This document shows positions 60,057 through 64,000 of a stretch of 64,000 nucleotides of DNA, in pieces (within the stretch, counting starts at the first letter, position 1; every line of letters starts with the position of its first letter). The DNA is from Flavobacterium sp. SLB02 (GTDB lineage Bacteria > Bacteroidota > Bacteroidia > Flavobacteriales > Flavobacteriaceae): assembly GCF_009664855.1 (NCBI RefSeq), contig NZ_CP045928.1, positions 4,930,331 to 4,994,330 on the forward strand. Direction: 5' to 3'. The position numbers and the translations under genes were made by a program. The notes below the pieces were generated by a model. The model saw only the letters and a list, made by a program, of their open reading frames with translations, made no database searches and was not told where the DNA came from.

Positions 60057-60542
60057 TTACTCCTTTGTTGGTATTTCATATAGTTTAATAAAGAGTTCCA
60101 GCGCGTTGTTTAAATTTAAAACTTTATCTAAAATTGGTTGCAAAGATTCCGGAGCATCTTCAATAAAATAGTCGATATGAAATTTTAATGTTTCCCCTAT
60201 CTGGAAACGATCACCTATTTTAGGTGGAAGTGAGAACGATCTTAATTGAAGTAGTTCACCACTTCTTGCCTGATCACGAAAAAACCAGGACAGAAATTCT
60301 AACGAGATTAAACTCTCAGAAGATTTATCTAATGTGAATTCGAATTGCAACATTACTTCATCTTTCAGTCCACCATCTGTTCTTAATAAAGTAGCAAGAG
60401 GTAGATGAGAAAGTGATACATCACCCAAATCAGAACCTTTTATCCCTTCTAAATTATCAATTCCACTGCTAACATTTTCTATTCCTTTTAAACTTCCTAA
60501 TGTTTTTTGGAATAAATCTATCTCTTCTGGATATTCTCCCAT
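60057..60542 (-). CDS. Hypothetical protein, 161 aa
   Basis: Soluble, acidic, mixed alpha/beta (GSLKGIENVSSGIDNLEGIK; SLPPKIGDRFQIGETLKFHI; LNLNNALELFIKLYEIPTKE). No domain recognised. One base separates it from the lipoprotein gene upstream, so they are likely cotranscribed. Confidence 0.65.
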   Translation of the reverse strand: MGEYPEEIDLFQKTLGSLKGIENVSSGIDNLEGIKGSDLGDVSLSHLPLATLLRTDGGLKDEVMLQFEFTLDKSSESLISLEFLSWFFRDQARSGELLQLRSFSLPPKIGDRFQIGETLKFHIDYFIEDAPESLQPILDKVLNLNNALELFIKLYEIPTKE

Positions 60543-60543
60543 T

Positions 60544-61107
60544 CTAAGTTTTACTATTTGGTCTTACAATATTTTTTAATTTGTCGAATTCAGACCAAAG
60601 TCCAAATCCGCTAGTATCTAGTTTACTTCCGATAATCTGGTAACGACCACATTTAAAACAAATCTTTGCTATTCCAACTGTTTTTTCCTTCTTTTTAAAA
60701 ATAAAAATATCACGATATTCAGCTACACAAGCATATCCTTCGGTCATTAACGAATCTTTGGCGCTAAAAACATTTTGAATATCTTTTTCTTTATTTATGG
60801 ATAAGTTTGATTTTTTATAATTGTGACTTAATAGTATTTTCTCGAAATTTTCTTTTGGAATACTATCCGGATAATACCGCATATATAAATTAGAGAATTC
60901 TTTTTCTTTTTTAGTAACGGGATCTTTACTAGTAAGTTTCACAAAATCCTCCTCAGAAAAATTCAAATAATAATGATCGATTTTATCTGAATCGAAAAAA
61001 GGTGTCAATTCTTTCTCTACAACTTTTTTATCCGCAACATCTACTTTAGTAAAATTGTTACAACTCGAAATAACAACAATAATAAATACAAAAATATATC
61101 TCTTCAC
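60544..61107 (-). CDS. Hypothetical lipoprotein, 187 aa
   Basis: Signal peptide with lipobox ISSC (MKRYIFVFIIVVISSCNNFT). The rest is soluble, Lys/Glu-rich with a late CFKCGRY motif. No family recognised. First gene of a two-gene unit with the 161-aa protein. A run of A/T separates it from the barrel gene. Confidence 0.7.
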   Translation of the reverse strand: MKRYIFVFIIVVISSCNNFTKVDVADKKVVEKELTPFFDSDKIDHYYLNFSEEDFVKLTSKDPVTKKEKEFSNLYMRYYPDSIPKENFEKILLSHNYKKSNLSINKEKDIQNVFSAKDSLMTEGYACVAEYRDIFIFKKKEKTVGIAKICFKCGRYQIIGSKLDTSGFGLWSEFDKLKNIVRPNSKT

Positions 61108-61140
61108 TATTAGATTTTTTTTTTTAAAACCTTTGAACCT

Positions 61141-61692
61141 TTAAAAGTAAACTCTCACAAAAGGCATAAATCCAGATCCATACAAACTTCTATCAGGATC
61201 ATACAAAACATCATAACGTGCACCAATAGTGACACTTCCGGTTCTGTAACCTGCACCAAGATACAAGGCAGTATTCCAATAATTATCCGAATAACTTGGT
61301 CTGTAAGGAGTCGAATTATAATCTGTATTTACTCGCACCTGCTCTAACTCTGCAGACAACTGAATTTCCGGAATTGGATTTACAAGCCCCACCACACTTC
61401 CTCCATAAACAAAAGAATTGTAGTAACTTTTAGAAGATAAATAACCAAATTGCAAACCAACACCCACAGCCACAATTTCGTTTACATTATAAATGGCACT
61501 TGGCATTACAGAAATATCAGTATAACCTGATCCAATTCCTAAACCAAGTCCTCCACCAAACTGAACTTTGTCCCAGAAATCACTGCTATTGTCAATAACG
61601 TATTTTTGCTGCGAAATTACTGAAGTTGAAAACAACAGTACCAAAATCACAAAAAAAGGTTTGAAAACGATTGAAATTTGATTATAATTCAT
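61141..61692 (-). CDS. Small outer-membrane beta-barrel protein
   Basis: 183 aa from MNYNQISIVFKPFFVILVLL; the frame is open 32 codons further but that part is not signal-like. Signal peptide ending SVISQQ, then amphipathic strands (FGGGLGLGIGSGYTDISVMP; YRTGSVTIGARYDVLYDPDR) and a terminal PFVRVYF with Phe. Orthologues are sometimes named alpha-ketoglutarate decarboxylase because sucA is the neighbour; nothing in the sequence supports an enzyme. Divergent from sucA. Confidence 0.8.
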   Translation of the reverse strand: MNYNQISIVFKPFFVILVLLFSTSVISQQKYVIDNSSDFWDKVQFGGGLGLGIGSGYTDISVMPSAIYNVNEIVAVGVGLQFGYLSSKSYYNSFVYGGSVVGLVNPIPEIQLSAELEQVRVNTDYNSTPYRPSYSDNYWNTALYLGAGYRTGSVTIGARYDVLYDPDRSLYGSGFMPFVRVYF

Positions 61693-61764
61693 AGTTGAGT
61701 CTATTTTTAACAAATTTTTACGTAAAAGTACGTAAAAAAAAGATTTAAATAAATGCGATTGTTG

Positions 61765-61772
61765 TACTTTTG
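61765..61772 (+). promoter_or_regulatory. -7 box of the sucA promoter
   Basis: TACTTTTG fits TAnnTTTG, 37 bases before the sucA start. Confidence 0.5.
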
Positions 61773-61808
61773 CCTTTCTATTTAACAAAAAGTATATTCA
61801 CTAATATT

Positions 61809-64000
61809 ATGGATAGGTTTTCATTTTTAAATGCAGCGCATACAGAGTTTTTCGCACAATTATATGATCAGTATTTAGTAAATCCAGATAGCGTTGAGCC
61901 AAGCTGGAGAAGTTTTTTTCAAGGTTTCGACTTTGGACAAACGACTTATAATGACGAAAATCCGGTTCAACGAATCGTTGAGTATGTAACTAGCGACAAC
62001 ACAGATTGTAGTCTTGTTTCTGACAAACTACAAAAAGAATTCAATGTACTAAAGTTAATCGATGCCTACCGTACTCGTGGCCACTTGTTTACAAAAACAA
62101 ATCCGGTTCGTGATCGCAGAACATCTTCTCCAACATTAGATATTGAAAATTTCGGATTAACAACTGCTGATCTTTCTACAGTTTTTGATGCTGCTCAAAC
62201 TATTGGAGTGGGACCTTCTACTTTGCAAGACATTATAACACGTCTTAAATCTATTTACTGCCAGCATATTGGTATTGAATATATGTATATCAGAAATCCA
62301 GGCGTTGTAAAATGGATTCAGGATAAACTGGCTGTAAATGTTAATCAGCCTAATTTCTCTTCTGAAGAAAAGAAAACTATCTTAAATAAATTAAACCAGG
62401 CAGTTTCTTTCGAGAACTTCCTTCACACTAAATACGTAGGTCAAAAACGATTTTCATTAGAAGGTGGAGAATCTATTATTCCCGCTTTAGATGCTTTGAT
62501 CGAACAGGCTGCTGAAAAAGGTGTTGAACAATTCGTAATGGGAATGGCTCACCGTGGTCGTTTGAACGTTTTGGCTAACATCTTCGGAAAATCTACTCAG
62601 GATATCTTTGGTGAGTTTGACGGTAAAGATTACGATCAGGAATATTTTGATGGTGACGTAAAATACCACTTAGGTCTTACTGCCGACAAAAAAACAAGAA
62701 CAGGAAAAAGTATCAATATCAATTTAGCACCAAACCCATCTCACTTAGAAACGGTTGGAGCTGTAATTGAAGGAATAACAAGAGCAAAACAAGATAAATA
62801 CTATCCAAATGATTTCTCTAAAGTATTACCAATCGCCGTTCACGGAGATGCTGCAATCGCAGGTCAGGGTATCTTGTACGAAATCATTCAAATGGCTCAG
62901 CTTGACGGTTACAAAACCGGAGGAACAATCCATATTGTAATCAACAATCAGGTTGGTTTTACTACTAACTACTTAGACGCTCGTTCTTCTACTTACTGTA
63001 CAGATGTTGCCAAAGTAACGCTTTCGCCAGTATTACACGTAAATGCTGACGATGCTGAAGCTGTTGTACATGCAGTATCTTTTGCATTAGATTACAGAAT
63101 GCAATTTGGACGTGACGTATTTATTGACTTATTAGGGTACAGAAAATACGGTCATAACGAAGGTGACGAACCTCGTTTTACTCAACCTGTTTTATATAAA
63201 ATCATCGCAAAACATAAAAATCCAAGAGATATTTATGCAGAGAAATTATTGTCTGATGGCGTAATTGATGCCTCTTATGTAAATGCTTTAGAAAAAGAAT
63301 ACAAATCTACCATGGAGGAGAACTTAGAAGCTTCCCGTAAAAAAGATTTGACTATTATAACTCCATTCATGAAAAACGAATGGGACGGATTTGTTCAGGT
63401 AACAGATACTCAAATGCTTGAAAAAGTAGATACTACTTTTGACAAAAAAGGATTGGATTCTATTATCAATACAATATCTACTTTACCTGAAGACAAAAAG
63501 TTTATTAATAAAATAACTAAAATTGTTACGGACAGAAAAGCCGGATACGACAATAATACAATTGACTGGGGAACTGCAGAAGCACTGGCTTACGGTTCAC
63601 TTTTGACTGAAGGATTTGATATTCGTATTTCTGGTCAGGACGTAGAGCGTGGTACATTCTCTCACCGTCATGCTGTAGTTAAAGTTGAAGATTCTGAAGA
63701 AGAAGTAATTCTATTGGATAGTATCGAAAACAAAAAAGGAAAATTTGGCGTATTCAATTCTCTTTTATCTGAATATGGTGTTCTTGGTTTTGATTATGGA
63801 TATGCATTAGCGAATCCAAAAGCCTTGACTATTTGGGAAGCACAATTTGGTGATTTCTCTAATGGAGCACAAATCATGATTGACCAGTACATTTCATGTG
63901 GTGAAGACAAATGGAACAACCAAAATGGTATTGTTTTATTATTGCCACACGGATACGAAGGACAAGGTGCAGAACACTCTTCTGCAAGAATGGAGCGTTA
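61809..64000 (+). CDS. sucA: 2-oxoglutarate dehydrogenase E1 component (partial, 3' end outside)
   Basis: 730 codons seen. N-terminal recognition domain (FLNAAHTEFFAQLYDQYLVN), then the thiamine-diphosphate E1 core with VMGMAHRGRLNVLANIFGKS, VHGDAAIAGQGILYEI, INNQVGFTTN and YGHNEGDEPRFTQP, and later GQDVERGTFSHRHAV. Catalyses decarboxylation of 2-oxoglutarate in the TCA cycle together with E2 (usually the next gene) and E3. Full SucA is about 920-930 aa, so about 200 residues lie beyond the window. Confidence 0.97.
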   Translation, partial: MDRFSFLNAAHTEFFAQLYDQYLVNPDSVEPSWRSFFQGFDFGQTTYNDENPVQRIVEYVTSDNTDCSLVSDKLQKEFNVLKLIDAYRTRGHLFTKTNPVRDRRTSSPTLDIENFGLTTADLSTVFDAAQTIGVGPSTLQDIITRLKSIYCQHIGIEYMYIRNPGVVKWIQDKLAVNVNQPNFSSEEKKTILNKLNQAVSFENFLHTKYVGQKRFSLEGGESIIPALDALIEQAAEKGVEQFVMGMAHRGRLNVLANIFGKSTQDIFGEFDGKDYDQEYFDGDVKYHLGLTADKKTRTGKSININLAPNPSHLETVGAVIEGITRAKQDKYYPNDFSKVLPIAVHGDAAIAGQGILYEIIQMAQLDGYKTGGTIHIVINNQVGFTTNYLDARSSTYCTDVAKVTLSPVLHVNADDAEAVVHAVSFALDYRMQFGRDVFIDLLGYRKYGHNEGDEPRFTQPVLYKIIAKHKNPRDIYAEKLLSDGVIDASYVNALEKEYKSTMEENLEASRKKDLTIITPFMKNEWDGFVQVTDTQMLEKVDTTFDKKGLDSIINTISTLPEDKKFINKITKIVTDRKAGYDNNTIDWGTAEALAYGSLLTEGFDIRISGQDVERGTFSHRHAVVKVEDSEEEVILLDSIENKKGKFGVFNSLLSEYGVLGFDYGYALANPKALTIWEAQFGDFSNGAQIMIDQYISCGEDKWNNQNGIVLLLPHGYEGQGAEHSSARMER

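Overview
The window looks like a chromosomal segment of a Flavobacterium-type member of the Bacteroidota. The evidence is low GC, many -7 boxes of the Bacteroidota form TAnnTTTG, an S16 ribosomal protein with a long acidic/alanine tail, a TonB receptor with a carboxypeptidase-regulatory domain, transmembrane AraC regulators, and several families of dispersed intergenic hairpins. No rRNA, CRISPR array, transposase or prophage was seen. One tRNA (Ser, anticodon GGA) is present. Both ends cut genes: leuB on the left and sucA on the right.

Layout. 0-3.3 kb is housekeeping: the leuB end, an RRM protein, a small lipoprotein, then rpsP-rimM-trmN6. 3.3-13.8 kb is the most unusual accessory island, a peptide secretion locus. 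On the minus strand a VKOR/thioredoxin fusion with a catalytically dead C39-like N-terminus is followed by five Cys-containing GG-leader peptides, a C39-peptidase ABC exporter and an HlyD adaptor. On the plus strand lies a run of five tiny Cys-free GG-leader peptides that all carry the core DPSKGDGKG. The island ends with a membrane AraC-type regulator whose TPR domain is predicted to face the periplasm. 13.8-17 kb holds an acyl-CoA dehydrogenase, a DUF3050 protein and an SGNH lipoprotein.

17-23.2 kb is a tightly overlapping minus-strand operon: S-adenosylmethionine decarboxylase, DUF4178, a 59-aa membrane peptide, DUF350, a membrane-embedded spermidine-synthase-like protein, a Tat-exported FAD amine oxidase and a His-containing membrane protein. 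It looks like a polyamine-derived modification pathway. 23.3-35.6 kb is mixed: AraC regulator, nitrilase, GNAT, a small winged helix with an odd start, a serine hydrolase, a histidine kinase with eleven 21-residue repeats, tRNA-Ser, LysR plus MFS, asparaginase, acyltransferase and TatD.

35.8-44.2 kb is a second possible system: an ECF sigma factor and TPR anti-sigma-like protein facing a lipoprotein, a PKD/beta-barrel protein, a membrane CHAT protease with TPRs, and a retropepsin-like protease whose gene overlaps the CHAT gene. Three promoter-like copies of GGGTAAYAAT-N13-TGATATA precede the plus-strand genes. 44.2-51.4 kb is a TetR-TolC-adaptor-RND efflux operon plus yceI. Both promoters carry the same inverted repeat GGAAACT-N14-AGTTTCC at the same place relative to the -7 box. 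51.4-52.4 kb is a polyprenyl synthase. 52.6-59.6 kb is a trehalose locus (trehalase, MFS importer, TonB receptor, LacI regulator with paired operators); its trehalase resembles fungal neutral trehalase, including the calcium-binding loop. The window closes with hypothetical genes, an outer-membrane barrel and sucA.
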